From the IMG/VR virus record IMGVR_UViG_3300044714_000251, positions 1 through 55,154 of that record: DNA of 55,154 nt; one strand, 5' to 3'. Shown piece by piece: positions 47,357-54,700 of the stretch. A program made the position numbers and the translations under genes. The DNA comes from a virus. A model generated the notes under the pieces. The model saw only the letters and a program-made list of their open reading frames with translations. It made no database searches and was not told the DNA's origin. The stretch's first letter is position 1; each line of letters begins with the position of its first letter.

Positions 47357-47898
47357 GAAACGAAAAAGAAAAACTCGTCTACTTCGTCAACTTTCACGTT
47401 CCGGACGACCACCCCCAAGCTCACGGGGGTGCCATGGGTGACGGTTCTTTCACGTCGTACTCCGCAATGGCCGGCCGGGTCGGCCGGGTGGCGTACTTCC
47501 GGACCGCAAGCGAGGCAAAGGCCTTTGCTCTGGATCGGCTGTACTACAGCCCCTCGGAGGTGAAGGAGATCAAGGTCCCCCGCCGACTAGCTCAGAGATG
47601 GGGTGTCCCCCAAGCTCACGGGGGTGCCATGACGACGGTAGATCTGGCGATGAGCGTGGACGAGTCGGAGATCGACAGCCTGATGGCGGCTGCGGGGCAG
47701 GCGGGGGACAGGGCGCAGGTGGCGATCTGCCTCGTGGCCCTCGGCCGCGACGGCGACGACTGCGACGACTGGGAGCGCGAATGCATCGAGGAGAATCGCG
47801 AGGCCCTGGAGCGCAAGGGTATCATCCCTGAGCACGTGGATGCCGACGTCAGGGCGCAGGCCGAGTGCGCGCGTGTCATCGGGCGGGGGCACTCGTAA
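47353..47898 (+). CDS. Hypothetical protein, possible two-gene fusion
   Basis: 181 residues. An identical 25-bp segment (47412-47436 and 47608-47632), containing a CCCCC/GGGGG hairpin and ending ATG, encodes PQAHGGAM twice. The second copy could initiate MTTVDLAMSVDESEIDSLMAAAGQ. So the reading may be one repeat-bearing protein or three short units joined by a mobile-looking insert. The C-terminal half is acidic and helical. Confidence 0.6.
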   Translation: MRNEKEKLVYFVNFHVPDDHPQAHGGAMGDGSFTSYSAMAGRVGRVAYFRTASEAKAFALDRLYYSPSEVKEIKVPRRLAQRWGVPQAHGGAMTTVDLAMSVDESEIDSLMAAAGQAGDRAQVAICLVALGRDGDDCDDWERECIEENREALERKGIIPEHVDADVRAQAECARVIGRGHS

Positions 47899-47930
47899 GC
47901 CGCGCGCCGCCGAGCGAGGCTCGCAGCCTC

Positions 47931-47959
47931 TTGACTTGTATTACGGGTGAGACTAGGTT
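47931..47959 (+). promoter_or_regulatory. Promoter TTGACT-N17-TAGGTT with element B, copy 2
   Basis: Same 29 bases as at 47291-47319, upstream of the DUF932-like gene; the leader again has aaaggtcaaa. Confidence 0.75.
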
Positions 47960-47999
47960 CTCTTCTGCCACTGCCACACTCACGAAAGGTCAAAAAAAC

Positions 48000-49448
48000 A
48001 TGTTCACGATCCAAGCGGGGAACACGTCCGAAACGTGCACTCAAGCCGACATGCTCGCAACGTGCGAGAAACTCTCTACCCTCGGGCCTCTCACGATCTT
48101 CGAGAATGAACGCTGCATCCTCCGCGATGGCCGGCCCCCCTCTCAGCCAGGGGCGACCGAGCCCGTCTACTCCACGTTCGGGACACAGGTCATCGACGAT
48201 ACGGCCCGTACGCGTATCGAGAAGCAGCACGACAAGCTTCGTTCCGCGGGGGTGAATGTCGACGCGAGCGAGCAATTTTACTCGACGGGCACGCGCATGG
48301 CGCGAGAGGGCTACGGTTTGCAGGCCCAACGCAAGGCGGAACATGACGCGGCAAGGCCGATCCGCGAGGCGGGTGAGGCTCTCCGCGCCGAGGTCCTTGG
48401 CGAGAGTCGAGAGGACAAGATCGTGACCGCGGCTGAAGTAGGACGAGCGATCGCCGTCAACGGCAAGATCTCGGCGTTCGGGCTCCACTTGACAGAGCAG
48501 GCGATCCGAGGGCTCGCTACGCGGCTCGAGTCCCCCATGCTCGGTTACGTGTTAGGGCTCCACGGGCGCATCATCGCCGAACGTGCCAAGGGCGACGCCG
48601 CGGACAAATCAGCCATGCAGGCCGACAAGGCCAAGATCGCGGATATCCTCGCCCACGAGTGTGCTCGCGCGGGCGATGTCAGGGTCAAGCTTCGTACGCG
48701 GGCGAGCGTGGGTGACGTCTTTGCCGTGGTCTCCCCCACCTACGCGTCCGCGGACGCACCCGAGGTCCTCGCAGAAGTGCTCCAAGATCTTCCCCGAGAC
48801 GCGAAAGGCACCTACTCTTACGACCCGGGCACAACGGCATGGGAGCTTCGCGCCGATGTTTGGACGCCAACCCCCGTGGAGGAGCACGCGGTAGGCGAAG
48901 CTTTCAGCGGCTACGTGTCGTTTCAGAGCCGCGATGACGGTGGATCGTCTTTCCGTGGGGGCGGAGGGGTACTCCTTCTCCGTTGCCTGAACGCGTCGAC
49001 CTACACCGCGCAATCCTCGACCGTTCGGAGGGTTCACCGCGGCGCGATCATGTTCGACATTGACGCCATGGTGCGCGGCGCGACCCAAGCAATTCAGGCT
49101 CTCTGCAAGGCGTGGGGCACGAATCGCACCGAAGAGATCCCGCTACCGAGCGATTCGGTCCCGTTGTCGGTCGCGATTCCAGGGTTCTACTCGTGGCTAC
49201 TTCGCGATCGGTCCTCTGAGCTCGCTGGGGTCCTCCCTGGGCGTTCGGCGGAGCACGCCAAAGGCCTCACGGAAGCCTTTTTCGCGGAGCGACGCGAGCC
49301 TGACAAGCTCGTCCGTAGCGACTTCGCCCAAGGGTGGACGCGCTACATCCAAGACCAACCCACGGCCATTCGGCGCGATGCGGAGTCTGCAATAGGTTCG
49401 TGGCTCGTTCGCCACGCATCCGTGGGGTGCGCCCTTCCGAAGGCCTAG
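48000..49448 (+). CDS. DUF932-like protein
   Basis: 482 residues. The middle (about 225-360) has VKLRTRASVGDVFAVVSPTYASADAPEVLAEVLQ, WELRADVWTPTP, FSGYVSFQSRDDGGSSFRGGGGVLLLRCLNASTY and VRRVHRG, the order of the DUF932 phage/plasmid family. The N-terminal 200 residues are helical and unfamiliar. Strong own promoter, so an early, abundant protein; DUF932 proteins are linked to plasmid and phage early functions without a proven activity. Confidence 0.65.
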   Translation: MFTIQAGNTSETCTQADMLATCEKLSTLGPLTIFENERCILRDGRPPSQPGATEPVYSTFGTQVIDDTARTRIEKQHDKLRSAGVNVDASEQFYSTGTRMAREGYGLQAQRKAEHDAARPIREAGEALRAEVLGESREDKIVTAAEVGRAIAVNGKISAFGLHLTEQAIRGLATRLESPMLGYVLGLHGRIIAERAKGDAADKSAMQADKAKIADILAHECARAGDVRVKLRTRASVGDVFAVVSPTYASADAPEVLAEVLQDLPRDAKGTYSYDPGTTAWELRADVWTPTPVEEHAVGEAFSGYVSFQSRDDGGSSFRGGGGVLLLRCLNASTYTAQSSTVRRVHRGAIMFDIDAMVRGATQAIQALCKAWGTNRTEEIPLPSDSVPLSVAIPGFYSWLLRDRSSELAGVLPGRSAEHAKGLTEAFFAERREPDKLVRSDFAQGWTRYIQDQPTAIRRDAESAIGSWLVRHASVGCALPKA

Positions 49449-49451
49449 CCT

Positions 49452-49486
49452 CGACCCTTGCCGGGTTTCGACTGCGGCAAGGGTCG
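49452..49486 (+). terminator. Hairpin after DUF932-like gene
   Basis: Exact 12-bp stem (49452-49463 with 49475-49486, 11-base loop). No T-run follows; it may be a terminator or RNA stabiliser. Confidence 0.55.
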
Positions 49487-49514
49487 GCGCTACGCCGAGA
49501 AAAGGACTCTTCCC

Positions 49515-49970
49515 ATGACGACTCCTCCTGACATGCTCGAACGGCTCTCGACCCTCGCCGCGCAACGCACCGCGAGAACCGAAACCGTAGTGGACCTCGT
49601 CCATGCGCTTCTGGCGCGGCTCGAAAAGGTATGCGAGGAAGGCGACTGGTGCGAGATTGCCGGGCACACCCTCACCCTCGTCCGCCTTCGATCGAACGTC
49701 GGAACGGAGACGTTTTGGCTCTACGAATCCGACGACGACACCTGTTACCTGGACGCGCGCGTAGGCTTTGACGGCTACTTGCACGGGGACTTTTCCGTTT
49801 CAATCCACGGCCCCTCGCGCGCGCAAATCCTAAGCTTCGCCTCGCGCGCTTCTGGCTTCGTGTCGCGGCTCGTGGAGCTTCACGCGGACGACGTGGGGAA
49901 GCTCGACAAGGCGATCGCCGAGGTCAAGGCCGCGGCGGGAGCCATCGGCGAAGGGACGGTGACGCCATGA
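49515..49970 (+). CDS. Hypothetical 151-aa protein
   Basis: MTTPPDMLERLSTLAAQRTARTETVVDLVHALLARLEKVCEEGDWCEIAGHTLTLVRLRSNVGTETFWLYESDDD; helical N-terminus, then a beta domain. No family recognised. The start follows gaaaaggac. Confidence 0.6.
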   Translation: MTTPPDMLERLSTLAAQRTARTETVVDLVHALLARLEKVCEEGDWCEIAGHTLTLVRLRSNVGTETFWLYESDDDTCYLDARVGFDGYLHGDFSVSIHGPSRAQILSFASRASGFVSRLVELHADDVGKLDKAIAEVKAAAGAIGEGTVTP

Positions 49971-50122
49971 TGATCTGCGACAGCGACGGCCAGGCGATTA
50001 CGGACGGCGTCTCGGAGGCTGAGGTATGGGCGATCGCTCAGCGAATGGCCACCGAACGCCGCGAATCGGTGTACGTGAGCGACGGAACTGAGAACGGCGA
50101 AGAGACGGAGGTGACCCCATGA
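49967..50122 (+). CDS. 51-aa protein
   Basis: ATGA overlaps at both ends. MMICDSDGQAITDGVSEAEVWAIAQRMATERRESVYVSDGTENGEETEVTP. Acidic, short; a real gene by coupling. Confidence 0.55.
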   Translation: MMICDSDGQAITDGVSEAEVWAIAQRMATERRESVYVSDGTENGEETEVTP

Positions 50123-50420
50123 ACCTTACCACCCTACGCGACACGAGGGTCCGAGCGATGACCCTCGGCGAGCATCCGTGGACGGAGGAGATCGTCCGTC
50201 TTTTCGACGACCTGGAGGACGAGATCATCGCGGTGTTTCGCTGCTGTCGGCCTCAGGCACCTGGAAAAAAGCAGAGGAAGAACGTGATCAGCTCCAGAGT
50301 GAGCTGGACTTCATCGACAAGGGCTCGGAGGACAAGCCGGAGAGCATGCTAAACGGCTTTCTCACATCAAGAGGCGCGCAACATTGCGCTGACCTGGTTC
50401 AACCCAAGGGAGCGCCGTAG
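50119..50420 (+). CDS. Coiled-coil protein read across a -1 frameshift
   Basis: The first frame (from 50119) gives MNLTTLRDTRVRAMTLGEHPWTEEIVRLFDDLEDEIIAVF and continues to A-AAA-AAG at 50265-50271, a canonical -1 slippery heptamer in the right phase. The -1 frame continues KAEEERDQLQSELDFIDKGSEDK...VQPKGAP to 50420, a convincing coiled coil. Without the shift the end is a low-quality Arg/Ser run (stop at 50352). A missing A in the six-A run is the alternative. Confidence 0.6.
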
Positions 50421-50427
50421 TCGAGCA

Positions 50428-50493
50428 TTCGAGGCCTCGTGCCTCGAATCCTGCCCGTGTGGTTACTTGACCTTTCACACGCGGGCAGGATTC
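50428..50493 (+). promoter_or_regulatory. Mutually exclusive hairpins (attenuator-like)
   Basis: TTCGAGGC/GCCTCGAA (50428-50435 with 50441-50448) competes for GAA with a stronger GAATCCTGCCC/GGGCAGGATTC stem (50446-50456 with 50483-50493). It lies between the frameshifted gene and the next small gene. May terminate or stabilise the upstream transcript. Confidence 0.45.
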
Positions 50494-50523
50494 GGTGCAT
50501 GAGAAAAAAGAGAGGAGTGGTTC

Positions 50524-50622
50524 ATGAGTCTTCACGAACGAATCGCGGGCTGGACCGTCGAAGAAACGCGGTCCTTCTCGCTTGCCTCTCTTCGCGTCCA
50601 AAGCTCGTGGCTCGAGCCATGA
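50524..50622 (+). CDS. 32-aa protein
   Basis: ATG with gagaggag upstream. MSLHERIAGWTVEETRSFSL then LASLRVQSSWLEP. Ends in an ATGA overlap with the next gene, arguing it is real. Confidence 0.5.
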   Translation: MSLHERIAGWTVEETRSFSLASLRVQSSWLEP

Positions 50623-50855
50623 TCACTCTCCTCTACGCGGCGATCGAACCCCTCCCCGATAGTTTTGGCCTAGTCTGGGGGCTCGGCACGGATGCCGAAA
50701 GCGCCCGAAAGGACGCGCGCAAAGAAGGCTGCAAGCACGAAGGTCTCGAGATCTTCCCCGTCACGCTCGACCAAGCCAAGCGCATCGCCAACGGCGAGCG
50801 TCTTTGGCCTATCCTTCAGAGCTCAAAAACCCTCTCGCATCTGGCCCTGTCATGA
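50619..50855 (+). CDS. Hypothetical 78-aa protein
   Basis: MITLLYAAIEPLPDSFGLVWGLGTDAESARKDARKEGCKHEGLEIFPVTLDQAKRIANG; small alpha/beta fold. Overlaps the preceding and following genes. Confidence 0.6.
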   Translation: MITLLYAAIEPLPDSFGLVWGLGTDAESARKDARKEGCKHEGLEIFPVTLDQAKRIANGERLWPILQSSKTLSHLALS

Positions 50856-51340
50856 GATCTCTCCTCTTCGCTCTCCTCCTACCCGCGTGCGGCGGCTCGT
50901 TCTCGACTGCGCCCGAGGATCGCGTGACAGAACCGCGGTCGGATGCCGCAATCATGGCGGACGCGCCCACGCCGGCCCCCGACACAGCCCAGACAGACCA
51001 CAACGCGCCCGACGCTTCTCTGGACTCCGCCCACGATTCCGCCGCAAAAGACCACGCTTCTCCTGTGGACGTTGTGGTTCCTCCGGACACAAGCATGGCG
51101 GACTGCGGCGAGCCGAAAACGGTTGAGTGCTCGGGTGGCGTCTTCGCGACACTTCCGGGAGAATACTGCCTCTACGAGAGTACCGAAGGGGTGGGGTTGA
51201 CGCCCGACACGCCTCCCGAGTGCCTGTGCGACTTTACGTGCGCGTGCATCGTCGCTCATACCTCGTGCCCGAGTGGGATGATTTCGCTTGGATGCTCCAC
51301 GCTGGGTGGGGCGCCCACGCTAGACTGTGAGGGTTCATGA
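50852..51340 (+). CDS. Lipoprotein with Asp/Ala/Pro linker
   Basis: Signal MRSLLFALLLPACGG (lipidation Cys13). Residues 20-85 are an Asp/Ala/Pro/Thr linker, then a Cys-rich domain with eight or more Cys (ADCGEPKTVECSGG...CLYES...CLCDFTCACIVAHTSCP). This build is common in Myxococcota lipoproteins. It may alter the host surface after infection (superinfection exclusion is one option). Confidence 0.65.
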   Translation: MRSLLFALLLPACGGSFSTAPEDRVTEPRSDAAIMADAPTPAPDTAQTDHNAPDASLDSAHDSAAKDHASPVDVVVPPDTSMADCGEPKTVECSGGVFATLPGEYCLYESTEGVGLTPDTPPECLCDFTCACIVAHTSCPSGMISLGCSTLGGAPTLDCEGS

Positions 51341-51555
51341 GTCGAGGAAATCAAAGCCGCTTCGCGCTCATGCCGGGCACGCGAGGCTACAAGAAGAGCA
51401 CCAAGGGGACGCTCGACAAGGCTGCGCGGGAGAAAGCGAAACTCGAGCTTTTAGGACAAGCGGCGCTCGATTGGGTGGCCAACGGAAACAATCCACTGTT
51501 TGCCGAAGGCGTCCTTGGCGCAGCTCGAGACTACGCCAAGGCTTGCAAAGGGTGA
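51337..51555 (+). CDS. Hypothetical 72-aa protein
   Basis: MSRGNQSRFALMPGTRGYKKSTKGTLDKAAREKAKLELLGQAALDWVANGNN; basic, helical. TAGACT lies 10 bases before the ATG, which overlaps the lipoprotein stop. Confidence 0.55.
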   Translation: MSRGNQSRFALMPGTRGYKKSTKGTLDKAAREKAKLELLGQAALDWVANGNNPLFAEGVLGAARDYAKACKG

Positions 51556-51565
51556 TTCAATCTCA

Positions 51566-51772
51566 ATGAAACACGTCTTCATGCGAGCAGGGGTGAGGGC
51601 CGCGGACTGGTACCTCGACACCGGAACCTGTTTCTTCTGCGAGGTGTCGGATCGGCTCTTCGTTGATGCCGCGAAGGGGCGACATGCGCCGCATTGTACG
51701 TTTTACAAGATGACGGACGAGCACCTCCGAGTCTTGGCCGACTCGGAACGAGAGAAAGAGCCAGGGAAATGA
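51566..51772 (+). CDS. Small zinc-binding protein
   Basis: 68 residues. GTCFFCEVSDRLFVDAAKGRHAPHCTFYKM: CxxC with HxxHC, one likely zinc site. Followed by the first GC-rich leader repeat. Confidence 0.55.
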   Translation: MKHVFMRAGVRAADWYLDTGTCFFCEVSDRLFVDAAKGRHAPHCTFYKMTDEHLRVLADSEREKEPGK

Positions 51773-51801
51773 CACTCTCGAATTTGCGCGCGGAGGTTCC
51801 T

Positions 51802-51960
51802 ATGGTTGAAATCGAAGGCATCTATGATGGGGGCCGCGTAGATGGACGGAGCGCTGACGTGCTCGTCCGAGTCTCGCGAAAAGACATCGCCAAGCTTCAG
51901 ATCGGAGACCGGGTGGCGATTCGGGTCGTGCCGAGGACGATCAAGAAACGGCGCAAGTGA
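51802..51960 (+). CDS. Hypothetical 52-aa protein
   Basis: ATG directly after the leader repeat (ggaggttcct). MVEIEGIYDGGRVDGRSADVLVRVSRKDIAKLQIGDRVAIRVVPRTIKKRRK; small beta-barrel-like with a basic tail. Confidence 0.6.
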   Translation: MVEIEGIYDGGRVDGRSADVLVRVSRKDIAKLQIGDRVAIRVVPRTIKKRRK

Positions 51961-51989
51961 CATCCTCACTTATGCGCGCGGAGGTTCCA

Positions 51990-52229
51990 ATGGCCGAACA
52001 TCTAACATGCAGACACCCCGACCGAGACGAACCCCGCATCATGTGCGGCTATTCGCTGCCGTGTCCGTGGCACACCGTAATCATTCACGCTGACCGACAG
52101 CCGGTCACGGTGGAGATCCCTGTCACGTCAGACGCGATGAAGTCGCCCATGCGAGAACGGCTCGGCTCGATCGCGCGAGCGGTGACGCCGTTGCCACGGG
52201 CGAAGAAAAGCCGGCGAGTACGTACCTAA
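51990..52229 (+). CDS. Hypothetical 79-aa protein with Cys/His pairs
   Basis: MAEHLTCRHPDRDEPRIMCGYSLPCPWHTVIIHADRQPVTVEI, four Cys/His pairs as in a small zinc fold, then a basic end (RAKKSRRVRT). Preceded by the leader repeat. Confidence 0.55.
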   Translation: MAEHLTCRHPDRDEPRIMCGYSLPCPWHTVIIHADRQPVTVEIPVTSDAMKSPMRERLGSIARAVTPLPRAKKSRRVRT

Positions 52230-52248
52230 TGTTGCGCGCGAGGCGATC

Positions 52249-52431
52249 ATGACCATCGAGTCATGTGCAATATGTCATGTCGACCACCATGAGCCGAACG
52301 CCCCTAGGTGTAAGGCGGAGCCGGTGCAACCGCGCTTCTCGACATGTCCGGTGTGTCAACGAACCGACCGCCGGGCGGGAGTGATCTGGGGATGTCGCGA
52401 GTGCCAGTGGAGCCAGGGGATACGAGGATGA
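52249..52431 (+). CDS. Small double zinc-ribbon protein
   Basis: 60 residues: CAICHVDHHEPNAPRC then CPVCQRTDRRAGVIWGCRECQW. Two clear CxxC pairs plus extra Cys/His. Preceded by the leader repeat. Confidence 0.6.
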   Translation: MTIESCAICHVDHHEPNAPRCKAEPVQPRFSTCPVCQRTDRRAGVIWGCRECQWSQGIRG

Positions 52432-52462
52432 CACAACCGTTTTTGCGCGCGAGGAATTTTCG

Positions 52463-52714
52463 ATGAGAGCAACGTTCAGGCGAGAGCCATGCGAGACTGG
52501 TCTGCGAATCATTCAAGGTGTCCGCGGCTGGATTCTGAAAATCGACGGAGAGGACGTGGCGCACGTGTCTTCCCTGCATCCTAGGGACACGCGACGTGGG
52601 TGGTACTGGTACGGGTGTGGACGAAACACGGCCGACTCACCCGCCTCGACCGCCGAGGAAGCGAAAGCGGAGTGTCTGGCGCATTGCAAGAAACAGCTTG
52701 CGGCGAATACCTAG
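52463..52714 (+). CDS. Hypothetical 83-aa protein
   Basis: MRATFRREPCETGLRIIQGVRGWILKIDGEDVAHVSSLHPRDTRRGWYWYGCGRN; beta-rich, KxDGExVAHVS recalls small substrate-like phage proteins but no family is recognised. Preceded by the leader repeat. Confidence 0.55.
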   Translation: MRATFRREPCETGLRIIQGVRGWILKIDGEDVAHVSSLHPRDTRRGWYWYGCGRNTADSPASTAEEAKAECLAHCKKQLAANT

Positions 52715-52750
52715 AAATGCGCGCTTTTCGTCGGAGCACGAGGTGAATCA

Positions 52751-53254
52751 GTGCGGACCGGGTTGTACCCAGTGAAGTACGCGAGGGGTTGGGTGGAGTC
52801 GGTCCACCGGCGGATCCCTGCGCTCACCGGGGCCATGTGGTGCCTCGGTCTCTGGGACGGCGACACCATGCGAGGGCTCGCCGTCGTCGGCAGACCTGGC
52901 GCGCGCATGCTCGACGTAGCAGCTCGGGAGAGGGTGGGGACCGTGGAAGTGATCCGCGTCGCCGTCATCGAAGGCACGCCGAACGGGTGCAGCATGCTCT
53001 ACGGTGCGTGCGCTCGCGCGGGTCGTGCCATGGGCCTCGACGGGATGCTGACCTACATCCATAATGACGAGACCGGGGTGAGCCTGCGCGCGGCGGGGTG
53101 GCTCGCCGACAAGATGACGGACGGTGGGGAATGGTCCCGACCGTCGCGACAACGCCGCTTGGCGCTCGACAGCAAGCCCAAGGTCCGATGGTGGGCGGCA
53201 TGGTCGGAAGCGGTGAGGAACGTGGAGCCGATTGCACCGCGGATCGCGGTCTAA
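52751..53254 (+). CDS. XF1762-like GNAT-type protein
   Basis: GTG start. 167 residues: IRVAVIEGTPNGCSMLYGACARAGRAMGLDGMLTYIHNDETGVSLRAAGW and GGEWSRPSRQRR match the XF1762 family of phage and mobile-element proteins related to acetyltransferases. The substrate is unknown. Confidence 0.8.
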   Translation: MRTGLYPVKYARGWVESVHRRIPALTGAMWCLGLWDGDTMRGLAVVGRPGARMLDVAARERVGTVEVIRVAVIEGTPNGCSMLYGACARAGRAMGLDGMLTYIHNDETGVSLRAAGWLADKMTDGGEWSRPSRQRRLALDSKPKVRWWAAWSEAVRNVEPIAPRIAV

Positions 53255-53280
53255 TCGTGCGCGCGAAGGAGGGCTATACG

Positions 53281-53391
53281 ATGCCGATCTCATACACGAC
53301 GGTCACCGCCAACATCGGAAGAGTCACATGGCACCAGCACGTGACGTGGGACGGGTACCTGGTGGTCTACTGCGCGTGGTTCACGGCGTGA
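53281..53391 (+). CDS. 36-aa protein
   Basis: ATG with aaggagg upstream. MPISYTTVTANIGRVTWHQH and then VTWDGYLVVYCAWFTA. Beta-rich, too short to classify. Preceded by the leader repeat. Confidence 0.5.
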   Translation: MPISYTTVTANIGRVTWHQHVTWDGYLVVYCAWFTA

Positions 53392-53431
53392 CCGTGCGCG
53401 CGAGCGGAGAGACCAAGGAGAGGTGATCGGC

Positions 53432-53623
53432 ATGAGGCCTGACTGGATTTTTGATCCCCATCTGGTTGCTCCACCAAAGTCGAAGCTCCCCACCAAGCTG
53501 CTTAGTGAGCTCGCTCACCTCTTCGGCGTGGAGTCGGCGCATGCCAAAACTCTGCCAGAGGCCGATCGGCTGGCGACCATCTCCGAAGAGCTTTACCGTT
53601 CGGCTTCACGTCACCGAAGATGA
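53432..53623 (+). CDS. Hypothetical 63-aa protein
   Basis: ATG with aaggagag upstream. MRPDWIFDPHLVAPPKSKLPTKLLSELAHLFGVESAHAKTLPEADRLATISEELYR; helical. ATGA overlap with the next gene. Confidence 0.55.
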   Translation: MRPDWIFDPHLVAPPKSKLPTKLLSELAHLFGVESAHAKTLPEADRLATISEELYRSASRHRR

Positions 53624-53961
53624 GAACCTCCGTCTATACCGTCCTCCTGCGACCCTACCAAACCTCGAAAGGAATTCTCATGGCTGCGATCACCGAATCC
53701 GAAGAGCCGGAAAACGACAACGACGAGGAATCCGAGGACACGCTCATCGAAGAGTGGGAGTCCGAGAGCGAAGAAGTGCTCTACGAGCTCCACGAATTCG
53801 AGGGACAGGACCAGGTTCTCGTTATCGGAGGCCCCGAGGAGGGAGACGACGAAGACGAAGTCCAAACCGTGTGTATCGCGAGCGGACTCAAAGAGCTCGA
53901 CGAGGCTATCGAAATTCTGACCGTCATCCGGGAGAAGATCGCGGAGAAGAAGAAGAGATGA
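53620..53961 (+). CDS. Highly acidic protein
   Basis: 113 residues, about a third Glu/Asp (SEEPENDNDEESEDTLIEEWESESEEVL), then an alpha/beta part and a basic end (REKIAEKKKR). An ATG at 53680 is an alternative start. The acidic, DNA-mimic-like composition is compatible with an anti-host protein, but that is a guess. Confidence 0.6.
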   Translation: MRTSVYTVLLRPYQTSKGILMAAITESEEPENDNDEESEDTLIEEWESESEEVLYELHEFEGQDQVLVIGGPEEGDDEDEVQTVCIASGLKELDEAIEILTVIREKIAEKKKR

Positions 53962-53983
53962 GCAAGAGCTTGCAAACGGTCAA

Positions 53984-54004
53984 GACCTGTATTACAAGTG
54001 AGAC
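53984..54004 (+). promoter_or_regulatory. Element B, copy 3
   Basis: TGTATTACAAGTGAGAC (53988-54004), three bases before the ATG at 54008. Differs from the 47297 and 47937 copies only at the AA/GG centre. Confidence 0.55.
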
Positions 54005-54007
54005 CTT

Positions 54008-54700
54008 ATGAACGACGTTCGCGACGCGATCGATTCGAAAGCTCGAGAGCTGCGGGAGGCGAAGGGTCCAGTCCCCCGCCGCGAGTTTCCAGACCTCGTG
54101 GCTCCAGAGTCTCCCGACAACCCGTACTTCTCTCATAGGGGGGATGAGACTCCCTTCCGAGTCCCCGCCGAGCTCTTCCCGGAGGACAAGGTCGATCCGA
54201 CCGTGACCCCCGGAAAGGGGTATCCGGTCGAGAACACCCTTGCGGTCATGAGCCACGTTCGCTCGGTAACGAAAAAACGGAAGTGGCTGTATCTGATGGG
54301 AGCCGACCTCGACCCCAAGAAGATCCGAGACTTCTACAAACTCACCGAGACTGCTTGGGTCGACCAGCAAGGAGACACATGGGCGGTGTGGTCCGGCGGG
54401 GGGGACCCTGAATTTCCAGCGTTTGAGGATCCTGGCGGGCCAACCGCGCCTCCGGATGAGCGGGACCTTGAAAAGGTGGCCGTGCCTCCGACCGCCCTAT
54501 CCGCCGCCGTCGAGCTCGACTCGCACGGCATGGCGATTTATCGAATGGCCAGGGATTTGGAACAGATGGGGCTTTCCTACTACCAGAAGCGGGCGGCTTT
54601 CGAACACCTCATGGCGCTATCCGACGAGCTCCACGCCGAAGCCTCACGCCTCGAGCTCGCCTCTCTTCGTTCACGACTCGACGAGGCTCGGAAAAAGTGA
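54008..54700 (+). CDS. Hypothetical 230-aa protein
   Basis: MNDVRDAIDSKARELREAKGPVPRREFPDLVAPESPDNP, KWLYLMGADLDPKKIRDFYKLTETAWVDQQGDTWAVWSGGGDPEF, then a Pro-rich linker and a helical C-terminus. No family recognised. Its stop overlaps the start of the pentapeptide gene (GTGA). Confidence 0.6.
   Translation: MNDVRDAIDSKARELREAKGPVPRREFPDLVAPESPDNPYFSHRGDETPFRVPAELFPEDKVDPTVTPGKGYPVENTLAVMSHVRSVTKKRKWLYLMGADLDPKKIRDFYKLTETAWVDQQGDTWAVWSGGGDPEFPAFEDPGGPTAPPDERDLEKVAVPPTALSAAVELDSHGMAIYRMARDLEQMGLSYYQKRAAFEHLMALSDELHAEASRLELASLRSRLDEARKK

Larger units (their letters stand above)
51783..53404 (+). repeat. TGCGCGCG leader repeats before small genes
   Basis: A TGCGCGC core is found at about 51785, 51973, 52233, 52444, 52719, 53258 and 53395, each just past (or within 25 bases of) a stop codon and usually followed by (g)gag(g) and the next ATG. 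The copies at 51785 and 51973 are identical for 14 bases (TGCGCGCGGAGGTT). They serve as the ribosome-site region of six or seven consecutive genes. Confidence 0.7.

Noticed and set aside
50421-50500. tRNA-like sequence (GCCTCGAATCCTGCCC resembles a T-arm end)
   Set aside because: The T-loop does not match (CTCGAA instead of TTCGAA) and no acceptor, D-arm or anticodon arm can be drawn; two hairpins explain it.
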